This document shows positions 24,601 through 36,000 of a stretch of DNA of 64,000 nucleotides, piece by piece (position 1 is the first letter of the stretch; every line of letters begins with the position of its first letter). The DNA comes from Rapana venosa (taxonomy: Eukaryota; Mollusca; Gastropoda; Neogastropoda; Muricidae). Where the stretch lies: positions 68,065,057 through 68,129,056 of the forward strand of contig CM054143.1 of assembly GCA_028751875.1 (NCBI GenBank), given 5' to 3'. The notes under the pieces were generated by a model. That model was given only the letters and a program-made list of their open reading frames with translations. It did not search any database and was not told where the DNA came from. The position numbers were made by a program, and so were the translations under genes.

Positions 24601-25089
24601 TATAGCCCTAGGAAATAATTGGGACATAATCTATGTATGCATATCTATTAAGCAATGTAAAAAAATGTAGTCATAAGTTGCTTCTTATCCAACCTGTTGG
24701 ACCTTCAATCTTGGGTCTTCTCGATGGGCAATTTGAGGTAAACCGCCCAATCACCGATGAGGGCAATTTTAACAAAGTTTATCTTTTTTACCTTCAAGAT
24801 AGAGAGCTGTTCTTTTGTAGGTGTTATTAGTATTAGAGGACGTTGTATGTGGGAAATTTTATGGGTTGTGATTGTAGTGCTTTCCACAAACAGGGTCACA
24901 TTTCCAAATTAGCTTCCTACAGTTAAAATGGCTGAATATTGTACCGCTTCATTAGACACCCATAACTTTTGAAAAATTGAGATAGAGACATAATTCTTTT
25001 TTTGTTGTGTTTGTTTTCAAAGTTCTTTTCAAAAATTCATATTTATGTACACATATGCTATATAACATTTTGGCTGCTGTACCTACTCT
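21667..25089 (+). repeat. 3.4-kb macro-repeat unit 3 (3,423 bp)
   Basis: Same order as unit 1. The acceptor of exon B is damaged here (CTGTGTTGATGC instead of CTGTGTTGCAGATGC-like), while the donor GAGTAAGT at 22,603-22,610 is kept. The duplicated block 1 ends inside this unit at 22,130. Confidence 0.8.
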
Positions 25090-25789
25090 GGGTCTGTTCA
25101 AATTCTATTTTTCTTTTACTGGAGGTAGCAGGTCTCGTCACAAGAGTGTGCACCATTTTACTCTTTTTTATATATTTTTATTTTATTTTTTTAAAGAGCT
25201 TTTGCCAGGGGCAGCTCTCTTGCACAGCAGCGTTTCACGTGTGAAGCTGGAAGGTGCTGTAAGTGAAAGAAATGGAAAACCCTTGTATCCACTGATTTCT
25301 GATGCACCACACGCACCACTGAAGTCGTGGCAATGACATGGCAGCTTTTTGGTGTCGGGAGGGTTGAGCTTTGGTTTGTCTGTGGCAAGGAAGCCATTCT
25401 CCAGGTCAGTGCATTTGTGTAATGGAGGATCCTGCTGCAATGTCTTTCCAGGGGGGGTGGACATACTGTGCATGGCTTTGTGTTTTTTGTGTGCCGACTG
25501 TTGGAATGCAGGAAAAATTGGGACAGGAAGCTGATGAGTTCAGTCCACTCCACGCGTCTGCAATGTCCTCTGATTCTGCTTGGGTCATTCATGTATGTTA
25601 TTCTTCATTAAGGTGAGGAGTCGGGATCGGATTTGAGGCGCCATTGTGTAGACACATGCACAGGACATTACTAGCTTTCAAGGGAGGTTATAATAAGCCA
25701 TTGCATTTCAGTTGTATTAATGGACAGTCATTGCACACTGGCATCATGATCATGTTGTGACATATTAGGAAAACATTTTCAAGCTGCAG

Positions 25790-25820
<31 letters not shown>

Positions 25821-27000
25821 TGAAAGTTGAAAGGGCTGTGCAGCGCTAAGTGGCGACGCCGTTCTCTCCCGCTCTCCCCGGGCGAGTGCAGCCCGAATTC
25901 AAAATCTGAGCGCTTTGATTTGTTGCTTTACAAGATTCTGCGTTAAATATTTCTTACTTTAATTTTATTATTATTATAATCTGTAGATTGCAGTGTGGCT
26001 GCTCCTAGGTGAAGTTTGAAGATGGTTGTTGCGCAGTGATCTTGAGAAGAATGAACCTCACAGTTCTGTTGACAGAACGAGGAATTGTTAAAATTGTTTT
26101 GGTCTGTGTTGCAGATTACATGCTGGGAAGAAATTCCTCCACCATCTTCAGCATGCGCGATCACTGCATTTGCACCCCTGAATATAACCGCAGGCCAGAT
26201 GATGAGAGTTGGGAAAGCAGTGGAGGCTGTGACAGACAGGCTTTAGAGTAAGTTCAGTGCTTGGGTGAATGAAACTGTTTCTGCTTCATAGCGGAGTTCC
26301 CTGTTTAATACACTTAGTATCTTGGTCATTAAAATTGTTTTTTTGCAGATTATCTTTCGAATAGAAATGCTTTCTGCTGTTGTGTCAATAAAAGGAAGTG
26401 GATAGCAGAATCTTTCATCTTCATCATTTTAATTCTCCAGAAAAGTGTCAACAAAAATCTCAGGAAATTACCAACGAAGAAGACATTTTTGAAGTTGGGC
26501 AGTGGTCTCATTTTGCAAATCTAGAAAGACCATGTACTTTTTTAGGCTCTTGATTCCTTTTGAGTAAATTTCATTTTGCAAACATGGATTCTGTTACCAA
26601 GAGGGTTGGTCTGTGCGAGGAAAGATTGGTAAAGGTGATTTTAATTTCTTGACGGCTAACATTTGCTTGGATGATAGCCTCATGAGCAATCCACAGGCAA
26701 AAAGAGTTGTACAGGATGATCGTTGTTCTCTGTCATGAAAGTACAACTTTGCAGAAGAGAGATGAGGAGGGATAACATTGTCTGTGGCTTTTATCAAATT
26801 TACTGTTCACTCCACTAGACATTGGATGGGGACTTGCATCACGTTTCTTTGAACAAGGGTAAAAGTAATGTTTATGTGAGACAGTCTGAAAAACTGCCAC
26901 ATCCATATTTGTGTAGTCTTGTGGAATGTTTTAAAAGTTTTGCTGAAGCTGAAAGCCGAGCCTACTCAGTTGTGGTGAGAAAGACGCGAGAGAAACTGCA
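25090..27000 (+). repeat. 3.4-kb macro-repeat unit 4, truncated
   Basis: Follows the other units up to about 26,985, where an RTE-like LINE with a 5' inversion begins. Exon B lies at 26,115-26,247 with AG and GTAAGT present. A SINE-A fragment (about 25,766-25,980) is present only in this unit. Confidence 0.78.
25766..25980 (+). mobile_element. SINE-A 3' fragment, private to macro-repeat unit 4
   Basis: A run of about 29 A (25,789-25,817) is followed by a diverged form of the SINE-A 3' module (GTGGCGACGCCGTTCTCTCC, then GCAGCCCGAATTC) and an ATTATTATTATAAT tail. In the other units GACATAAT continues directly into CCTGTAGATGCAGTG; here the same words flank the insert, so the insertion followed the amplification of the unit. 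Confidence 0.65.
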
Positions 27001-27004
27001 AATT

Positions 27005-27700
27005 GTATTCGATTCACTGTTCATGGTCCCCGTACCCGCCAGGGTCGTAAGGGGCGCTGCATGGTGGTGGACGTACGTGTGGTCCAGATGGCTCACTTAG
27101 CCTCGGTCGTGGCGAGTGCCTGGGTGACACTGAAGTCCTCCCTGTCCAATCTACGGATTGGTCGTCGGCCCACTTTCTCCTCAGGTCTGCCCCGTCATCT
27201 CGTATCCCTCTGGACTGTTCCTTGAAGGATGGTCTGCTTTGCAAGTCCTTCTGAGCGTGTTACTGTTTGCCCTTACATCTGAGTTTCCTATTTTTCGCCT
27301 GTGGGTCAAGTAGTTTCATAGTCTCCGCACTGTTGAGTGATCATTTGCGGACTTCATTGTTGGTGACATGGGCCTTGTTTGAGATGCCAAGGAGCCTTCT
27401 AGGCATCTCATTCCTACTGCTTGGATCCTCTTTTGTTGGTTGCGTTCAGTGTCCATGCATCACAAGCATAAAGCATGATTTGAGGTGACTAGCGCCATTT
27501 AGTAACTTTACCTTGGTTCCGAGAGGGATGTTTTCTGTCTCTCCTATGGTCTTAAGTCTTGCATTGCTGCTGCTGTTTGTGCCGCTCTGCTGGATTTCGG
27601 TCTTAGATCCCTCCTCACTTAATGATGGCGCCAGGTACTTGAAATGGTCAACCTGTCTCCGTTTCTTTTCGCTTGAGAGTGATCTTGGTGGTGATTGGCT
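27005..27700 (-). pseudogene. RTE-like LINE, 3' part of the reverse transcriptase ORF (sense segment)
   Basis: Read on the minus strand, the broken frames give VDHFKYLAPSLSEEGSK, NIPLGTKVKLLN and, near the end, SVDWTGRTSV, the usual order of the region after the polymerase core in an RTE-type endonuclease/reverse transcriptase (family knowledge). Several frameshifts and stops. The 3' end lies near 27,005. The rest of the element lies inverted at 27,705-28,870. Confidence 0.7.
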
Positions 27701-27704
27701 GGCA

Positions 27705-28870
27705 CTGTTTGACAGGCCAAGGAAGACCAAGGAGGAATGGATAGAGAAACATTGTACAGATATCGTAAAGTGAGCCTGACAAAGAATAATTGCAGAAGGC
27801 ATTACAGATTGTGAAAGAGCTCACCAAACAGAAACAGGCAAGAGTCAGTAACATCCGGACAAGAAGGGAATTGCCTAACAGAACACAAGAAGGAAAGCGT
27901 TGGAGATGGCGGAATTATGTTCGAACTCTACATTCATCAGACACTAGCAACCCAGCGTACTGCAAGCCAAGCCTCATCGGAAATAAAGTCAAACTTCCAA
28001 TTCTACGAGAGGAAGTAGAAGTAGCAATTTAGACGCTGAAGAAAGGAAAATAGCAGGAATCGAACAACATCCCATGAGTGCTGATCACACGGGGGAGGGA
28101 GAAGCAGTGCAGACACCTTCAGTATCTGACAAGATCTGGCACGGACGGTGAGTGGCCTAACCATGGACCCAATCACTCATCATCACTCTCACCAAGAAAG
28201 GAATCTCCAGCGATGCCAAAACTACAGGACAATCAGCCTATAAAGTCATGCCAGTAAAGTCATGCTGAAAGTGTTCCTGAACAGGCTGAAAACACAGGCA
28301 GAAGGATTCATCGCCGAAGAGCAGGCCGGTTTCTGCCCAAATAGAAAGCCACCACAGAACAGATATTCAACCTGGAGGGTTCTGTGATGAGAATTACAGA
28401 CAGCATCAACAAGACTCTTCCACCGTCTTCATGATTTTAAGGAAGGCCTTCGATAGAGTACGGCCATGAACGTATTGTGGGGCCACCATGATACAAATTA
28501 AACATGGGCCAAGAAAGCTGATCCACACCATCAAGGAACTCTACCTCAAAGGCCTCCTGTGCAGTACTCGTTACAGGGCACGGTTGGGGAATTGTTCCGT
28601 ACCTTCATTGGGGTCGACAGGGATGTCTGCTGTTGCGACACTGTTTAACATTTTCCTCGAACACTTCATGGACTGACGCCTTTGGAAGATCACACAGGAC
28701 AGTCGCCATGGGAGGTGCGGAACAATCACCAACCTCAGGTTTGCCGATGACATTGACGGGTTTCTGCAGGAAATGAAGAGGAAATGGCCAACTAGAAGCA
28801 ACTGGTGAAAATATCTCACGATACGGCATGGAATATCAGCGCCGAGAAAACAAGCTATGTATCTGATACG
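27705..28870 (+). pseudogene. RTE-like LINE, polymerase core (inverted 5' segment)
   Basis: On the + strand: LFDRPRKTKEEWIEKHC (linker before the core), then EEQAGF, a decayed KAFDRV, TLFNIFLEHFMD, and FADDID with the catalytic aspartates at 28,740-28,751, then ISAEKT at the end. Frames are interrupted many times. The segment ends exactly where the minus-strand segment starts in the protein, so both come from one copy whose 5' part was inverted on insertion. The EEP endonuclease domain is not present. Confidence 0.72.
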
Positions 28871-29230
28871 TGAAGATAAGAATCCATAAATTGAATAAAG
28901 ATAAATACGAATACAAAATACTGTTGGAGATTTATCAGTTGCACACCCCCAGCCTAGGTCCGATGAAGAAAGGAAAAAGAAATGAAAATGGAGCAGCTAA
29001 AGGGAGGTAATCTGTATGATAATGTGTGATACTGTTCAATCTGCGGCCTTATTGAATTATTTTGAGTGCTGATTTTACAAACCCCCCCCCCCAATGTAAA
29101 TATCCATAAAATTTCGGGGGACTTTTGCTTTTTCTCAGTGGAAGGACTGGTCTATTTAACAGAAGGCGAACCTTTCCTGTATGTACTGTTGAGATAACAG
29201 GTAAAAAACAAATCCTAAAAGATGCAATGT
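28871..29230. other. Non-coding spacer with a C run
   Basis: AT-rich sequence with a run of about 11 C at 29,082-29,092. No gene or repeat recognised. Confidence 0.45.
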
Positions 29231-29895
29231 TAATAATAATAATAATACATGGAATTTATACAGCGCTATATCTTGCAATAAACATCAAAGTGCTCTCAAT
29301 TCATCCTAGTCTCTCACTTGCAGCCAGTTACAATTAACAGATTTTTTACAAATTCAAATGTAAACCACCACACGGCACATTTAACAGTTTTTTTACAAAT
29401 ACAAATGTAAAACACACACACGGCGCGCGCACACACACAAAGGTTGTACTCGGGCAGGCAGATTTGGGGGGGGGCGGGGGGGGGGGTGGGAGTTGGTTAT
29501 TCAGGGCTGAGGGACAGAATGCGATGAAACAAGAGGAGAATCTTAGGTTTGAAATAAATGCTCCGTCTTTAGGGGCCTGGGGGGGAAAAATTTAAAAGCA
29601 TCTGATAGTAGGCTTTTGGCGAAGAGAGAGAGGGAGGCCATTCCAGCTGCATATGGACCAGATACAGAGAAAGAAGAGTGACGGCCAACAGTGGGACTGG
29701 TTGAATCTAGGATATTCTTAAGCTCAAGGTATCTGCAGCAGAGCGGAGGGGTAACGAAGAAGGGAGTGTACTGGTGGAAGACATTCACAGAGGTAGGATA
29801 GGTGCTGGGTTTGTGCGGACTTTTGTAACAGAGGGTACAGATCTTTATTAGTTTACCCTCTTGTGGCACAGGCATGCCAGTGAGAGTTCGCAACG
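29231..29895 (-). pseudogene. L2-like LINE, 3' end (C-terminus plus ATT tail)
   Basis: The tail reads (TTA)n on the minus strand (AATAATAATAATAAT at 29,231-29,245). Upstream on the minus strand, SPTVGRHSSFSVSGPYAAG, SLSLFAKSL, then TEHLFQT matches the C-terminus of the element at 55,930-59,515. The 3' UTR contains CA and CGCG words and a G run at about 29,467-29,487. 5'-truncated. Confidence 0.7.
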
Positions 29896-30072
29896 AGGAG
29901 TAATGTGCTCAGATTTTTTCTTTTGAGGACAATGTTCTTACAAAGATGGTGTGTTAAAAGATTGTGGGGCGAGGGGGTGGGGGCTTGGGGTATGTTTTTT
30001 GTTGTTGTTGTTAACAGAAAGTTAGAAAATATAGATATGAAAGGATACCTGGAAGATTTTTTTTTTTTAAAA
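29896..30072. other. Spacer with G/T-rich sequence
   Basis: GGCGAGGGGGTGGGGGC and TTGTTGTTGTTG words and a T run at about 30,058-30,068. Nothing recognised. Confidence 0.45.
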
Positions 30073-33000
30073 ACATTCATCAGGTGAATTAAAAAAAAAA
30101 ATTGATTTGTGTATTTTGAGGATAAATGGAATAAGTACTCTGTGTACTTTTTTTACATCAGTGCCGATGTGTATGCGTTTTGGAAATTTTGTCATCCATT
30201 CACTTTACTCTTCCGAAAAAGCGGATTGTGGTTTTAACGTGCATGTGCAAAAGATTTCTGGTGCATTCGACACACAGGATCTGTTTATTAGTCTCTCCTT
30301 AGAACTTTTTGGTGTGGGTGTTTGTGGGTATGTTGCATGCACATTGTGAGAGAGAGTAAAATGCAGTATTTTTGTCAGTCTAGCGTGGGTGCATTGCTGT
30401 GTATTGATTGAGAAGGAGGAAAAAGCTGTAATCTGATATTCAATTAATATATCATTAGCTTTTTACCATTGACAAAATTGATTCGTTTTTATGTTTTTGA
30501 TTGTAAGCAAATACATTTTTTTTTAATGGACACTGAACTTCAGTGTATTGAAATTACCTTTTATAAGACTTCTATTGCAGTATTGGTTGAAAAGAATCCA
30601 TAGTTTGTTAGTGAATAATAGTTATTTATTTTATTTTATTCTGTTATTTCGAGGATAATGGGAATAAGCATCATGTGCTGTTTCTTCATCAGTCCCTGTG
30701 TGTATGCAATTTTCATTATTTTTGTTCATCCATTCCATTTTCAAAAGATTGTTAAATTGTTAACTGAATTGTTATAAAGTGTTAAATCAATAAATGTTCT
30801 GATGTACCACTGCATTGTTAATAACAGTAATTTTAAATGTTATCATCCATGCCTTGTGAGCATGCCAAGCATGGCATGTGTTTTGTAGTGTGTTTGAGAG
30901 CTATGATAAGATATGGGTGCTTTTTCCTGCATCTGTAAAGAAAGTTTATATGTAAAATCTTCATATTAGTGTTTTATATATATAAATGTATGGAATTTTT
31001 ATTGCGCCAAATCTTGTAATACAAACAGAATAAAAGCGTTGCAATTCAATTCATTTGATTTATACACAGGCAAAGTTAAGTCTACATAATAACACAATAA
31101 ACATATATATAAATTATAATAATATTACATGGTATTACTTATATAGTTGGGTCTGTTCAAATTCTATTTTTTCTTTTACTTGGGTAGGCAGTCTAGTCCC
31201 ACGAGAGTGCCACCATTTTTTACTCTTTTTTTTATATATTTTTATTTTTATTTTTTTAAAGAGCTTTGCCTGGGGAGCTCTCTTGCACAGCAGCGTTTCA
31301 GTGTGAAGGCTGGAAGGTGTGTATGTGATAGAAATGAACCTCTGTCTCCTCTTTGAATTCTGATATGCACACACGCACACTGAAGCGTGGCAGATATGAA
31401 TGGCAGCTTTTTTGTGTAGGGGAGGTTTGAGCATTCGGTGTCCTGTGGCAGGAAAGCCCATTTCCAGTGTCAGTTGCAATCGGAATGGTAAGAATCTGGC
31501 AATGTTTTCCAGGACCATATGACAAGCGCTGTGTTTCTTGTGTGCCGCTGTTGATGCAGGAAAAACTGGCAGGAAGCTGAAGAGTTCAGTCCACTACCAC
31601 GTCTGCAAAGTCCTCTTCTTTTCAGCCTGGGTCCATTCATGAATTTAATTCTTCATTAAGGTGAGGAGTTCAGAATATGATTTGTGGCTCCATTGGTGTA
31701 GTCACATGCACAGACATGACATGCTCTTCAAGGGAGAGTTAATAAGCCATTGCAATGTCTGTTGTATTAATGGTCAGTACATGCACCACTGGCTTTTCTT
31801 GATCTTGTGTAGACATAATTCCCTGTAGGACGCAGTGTGGCTGCCTCCTGGTGAGTTAAAGATGGTTGTTGCGCAGTGATCTTGAGATAAATGTACCTCA
31901 TCTGTTCTGTTGACAGAATCGAGGATTGGTAAAAATGGTTGTGGTCTGTGTTGCAGATACCATGCTGGAAGAATTCCTTCCACCCTCTTGCCATGCGGGA
32001 TCTCAGCATTGAACCCCCTGAATTATCACCGCAAGGCCAGTTGTTGAGGAGTTTGGGAAAGCTCGTTGGTTGAGAGTCTGTGACAGACAGGCTAGAGTAA
32101 GTTCGTGCATGGGTGAAACTTTATGCTTCATAGCGGAGTTCCCTGTTTATACCACTCTAGTACTCTTTGTCATTAAATTGTTTTTTATGGCAGATTATCT
32201 TTCGGATTAGAAATGGCTTGTTGTCGTCAAATAAACTGGTAGTGGATAGCAGAAACATTCATCATCTATCAATTACTTTCAGAAAAAAGTGATCAACCAA
32301 AAAACACAGGGAAGTTACCAACGAGAAGGCATTTCTCTGAAGATGGGCGGTTGTGGTCATTTTGAAAACTCTAGAAAGACCATTACTTTTTGGCTCTTGA
32401 TTTCCGTTTTGAGTAAATTTCATTTTGCATACAAGGATTCTGTTTTACCAAGGGGTTGGACTGTGCAGAGGAAAAGATTTGGTAATAGGTGAATTTAATT
32501 TCATAGATAATAAATTTGCTTGTGTGAGCCTTCATGAGCATTCCACTGGCAAAGAGTTGACAGGATGATCGTGTTCACTGTCTGGAAAGTACACGGGCAA
32601 AGAGATGATGAGGAGGTCTAAATTGTCTTGGCCTTTATCAATTTTTACTTTTCACTCCATAGACAGTGGATGGGGACTTGCATCACGTTTCTTTGAACAA
32701 GGGTAAAAGTAATGTGTATGTGAGCTAGTCTGATAAAAACTGCATATCCATTATTAGTGAAGGTCTTGTGGAATTTTGTCAAAGTTTTGCATGAAGCTGA
32801 AAGTGTCGAGCTACTCAGTTGTGTGAGATAAGACGGAGAAAAAGTTTGCAAAGAATAATGGGCATTATGGCTCATTTCTAGCTGATCTTCCACTCTGCCA
32901 AATACGCAGATCAGTACATAACCAGTGTGTTTTATTTACCAATATTCTGCTGCATCTTGTGAAGACCAAAAAAATAACGATGCCTGTCGTGATGAAGCCC

Positions 33001-36000
33001 TGATGTAACTTCTGAGTTGGCTTGAGATGAAATGAACTTCGATCTGTGTGTTAGGGGTTCAAGGTTAGATGTAGAAGCGGCTGGGTACCTGCATGCAATG
33101 TTAATAATAATGGGGCTATGCATACAGATCAAAGCTGCAGATCTAGGATGTTCAGAGGACACTACTGGGGAGACTTTTAGCATTTCCAGCTGTTAAGTGC
33201 ATGACGATGAGATAATGTGGGAGCTGTTTTAAACTTACTTGGGGGAACTTTTGGGTTTTTTTTTGTTTATTGTTATTTTTTTTTTTTTTTTTTGTGGTCA
33301 TATGTCTGTGTGTGTGATGTGGTTGTTGTTACCATGATTGAAGTAGTGTGTGTGTGTGTTGTTTGAAAATGATCAAGTTCCAAAAAAAAAAAATGATCTT
33401 TTATTGAGAGTAAAAGATTATGTTTTATATCAGCTTTTTTTTCATCTTCCCCACGCACGCACGCAACGCGTGGTGTGTGTGTGTTTTTTCTTCTCTATTT
33501 TTTTAAGATCATTTTCTTTCAAGGGTAATGAATAAGTAATTTTGTTGTGTGTGTGTGTGTGTGTGTGTGTCAATATGTGTGTGTGTGGTGTGTGTCGTGT
33601 TTCTTTGGATTGATTTGATTTTCAAGGAAATTGATATGAGTACTGTATTGTTTTTTTTTCAGCAGTCTAATGTCCCGGGGGGGGGGGGGGGGGTGGGGGG
33701 GTGTTTGTTTCTGAGCTAAAATATACAGCAATGACAGTCATATTATACATGGTTTTTTGTTCTGTGCTGTGAAAATGGTATGGTGGCTATCTATCAGTTG
33801 AAATAGTATGTACCGCTGCTAAGGTGTTAGTTAGGCTAGAGTGGGTGAAAAAACTTTAAACCCGATTTTCTCAGAATGTGAAATCGCTGTGTCACCCATT
33901 TCATAAACACCCATAACTAGAATTTGCCAATTTTATAGGTAGAATAATGTATCATACATCAAAGAAAGGTAATGATCTGTACGATTTCAGAAATGTAACA
34001 ACTCAATTTGACCAATGATACCTCAAGTTCCTTTTTGTAAAAAGGGTCACATTTTACACCACCAATTCACTGTCCATATCTATACAGGTTCAAAAGTTTT
34101 TAATGAATAATCTACAAGGTACTGTCTTTATTGGTCCCATTGCAGGGCATTTTAGGTTTTGGCCAAAATTAGACCCCAATATTTGAAACTTTTGGTTAGT
34201 ATAGCCCTTAGATAAAAATTGGACGTAATCTATGTCATTGCATATCTATTAAGCAATGTAAAAATGTAGTCATAAGATGCTATCTTATCCAACCTGTTGG
34301 ACCTCAAAAAACATGGCTTACGTGCTATTTGAGTAATACCGCCAATCATAACGATGAGGCAATTTTACAAAGTATATCCTTTTTACCTTCAAGATAGAGA
34401 GCTGATTCTTTTTTGTAGGTATCTATTTAGTAATATTGACATTGTATATGGAAATTGTTTATGGGGTTGATTGTAGTGCTTCCACAACAGGTCCTTTCCA
34501 ACTAAGGCTTCCATACAGTTTAAATGGCTGGAAAATGTACCGCCATCTTTAGACACCCATAACTTTTGAAAAAATAGAGATAGAGACATAATTCTTTTTT
34601 TGTTGTGTTTGTTTTAAAAAGTTCTTTTCAAAAATATCATTTTTATGTACACAAATGCTGTATAAAATTTTGGCTGCTGCTACCTACTCTGGGTCTGTTC
34701 AAATTCTTATTTTATTTTTTTAAAGAGCTTTTGCCAGGGGCAGCTCTCTTGCACAGCAGCGTTTCAGTGTGAAGGCCTGGAAGGTGTGTAGTGAAGAAAT
34801 GGAACCCTTGTACTCCACTTGAATTCTGACTGCACACACGCACCACTGAAGCGTGGCAAGAATGCGCAGCTTTTTTGTGTGGGGAGGGTCTTTGAGCATT
34901 GGTGTCTGTGGCAAGGAAGCCCATTCTCCAGTGTCAGTGCATGTGAATGGTGTCGAATCCTGCTGCCAATGTTTTCCAGACCAATACTGAGCATCGCGCT
35001 GAGTTTTCTTGCTGTGCGCTGTTGGACTGCAGGAAAAACTGGGGACATGAAGATGAAGAGTTCAAGTCCACTCCACGGCTGCAAATGTCCTTTCTTCTTC
35101 CAGGCCTGGTCATGTCATGAATTAATTCTTCATTAAGTGAGGAGTCGGATCTGAGTTGAGGCTCATTGGTGTAGATACATGCAAGACATGACAAAGCATT
35201 CAAGGGAGAGTTAAATAAGCCATTGCATTTCAGTTGTATTAATGACGTACATGCACACTGGTATCAAGTTCATGTGAGACATAATACCTGTTGATGCAGT
35301 GTGGCTGCCTCCTTGTTTTTAAGTGAATTGAAGATGTTGTATGCGCAGTGATCATTGTGGAAAAATGAACCTCCCAGTTCTGTTGGACGGAACGAGGATT
35401 GTTAAAGTTGTTTTGGTCTGTGTTGCAGATACATGCTGAAGAATTCCTTCACCCTCTTCCAGCATGCGGATTCTAGCATTTGACACCCCCTGAATTCACC
35501 GCTAAGGCCATGATGATGAGGAGTTGGGAAAGCAGTTGAGAGCTGTGACAGACAGGGCTAGTGTAAGTTCAGTGCATGGGTGAAAACTGTTCTGGCTTCT
35601 ATAGCGGATTCCCCTGTTTAATTACACTCTAGTACTCTTTGTCATTAAATTGTTTTATGCAGATTATCTTTCGATTTTGAAATGGCTGTTGTGTCAAAAA
35701 ACAGGGGGGGGGGGGGGGGGGGGGGGGGGAAGTGGATAGCAGAAACCTTCATATATCATTTATTCTCAGAAAAGTGATCAACAAATAAAACACAGGAAAT
35801 GTTCCACGATGAGTCATTTCTCTGAAAGATGGGCAGTGGTCATTTTGCAAACTCTAGGAAAAGACCATTACTTTTTTGGCTCTTGATTCCTTCTTGAGTA
35901 ATTTCATTTTGCAACATGGGATTCTGTTACCAAGAGGGTTTGGACTGTGCAGAGGAAGATTGGTTAAGGTGATTTTAATTTCATAGATAATATAATTTGC

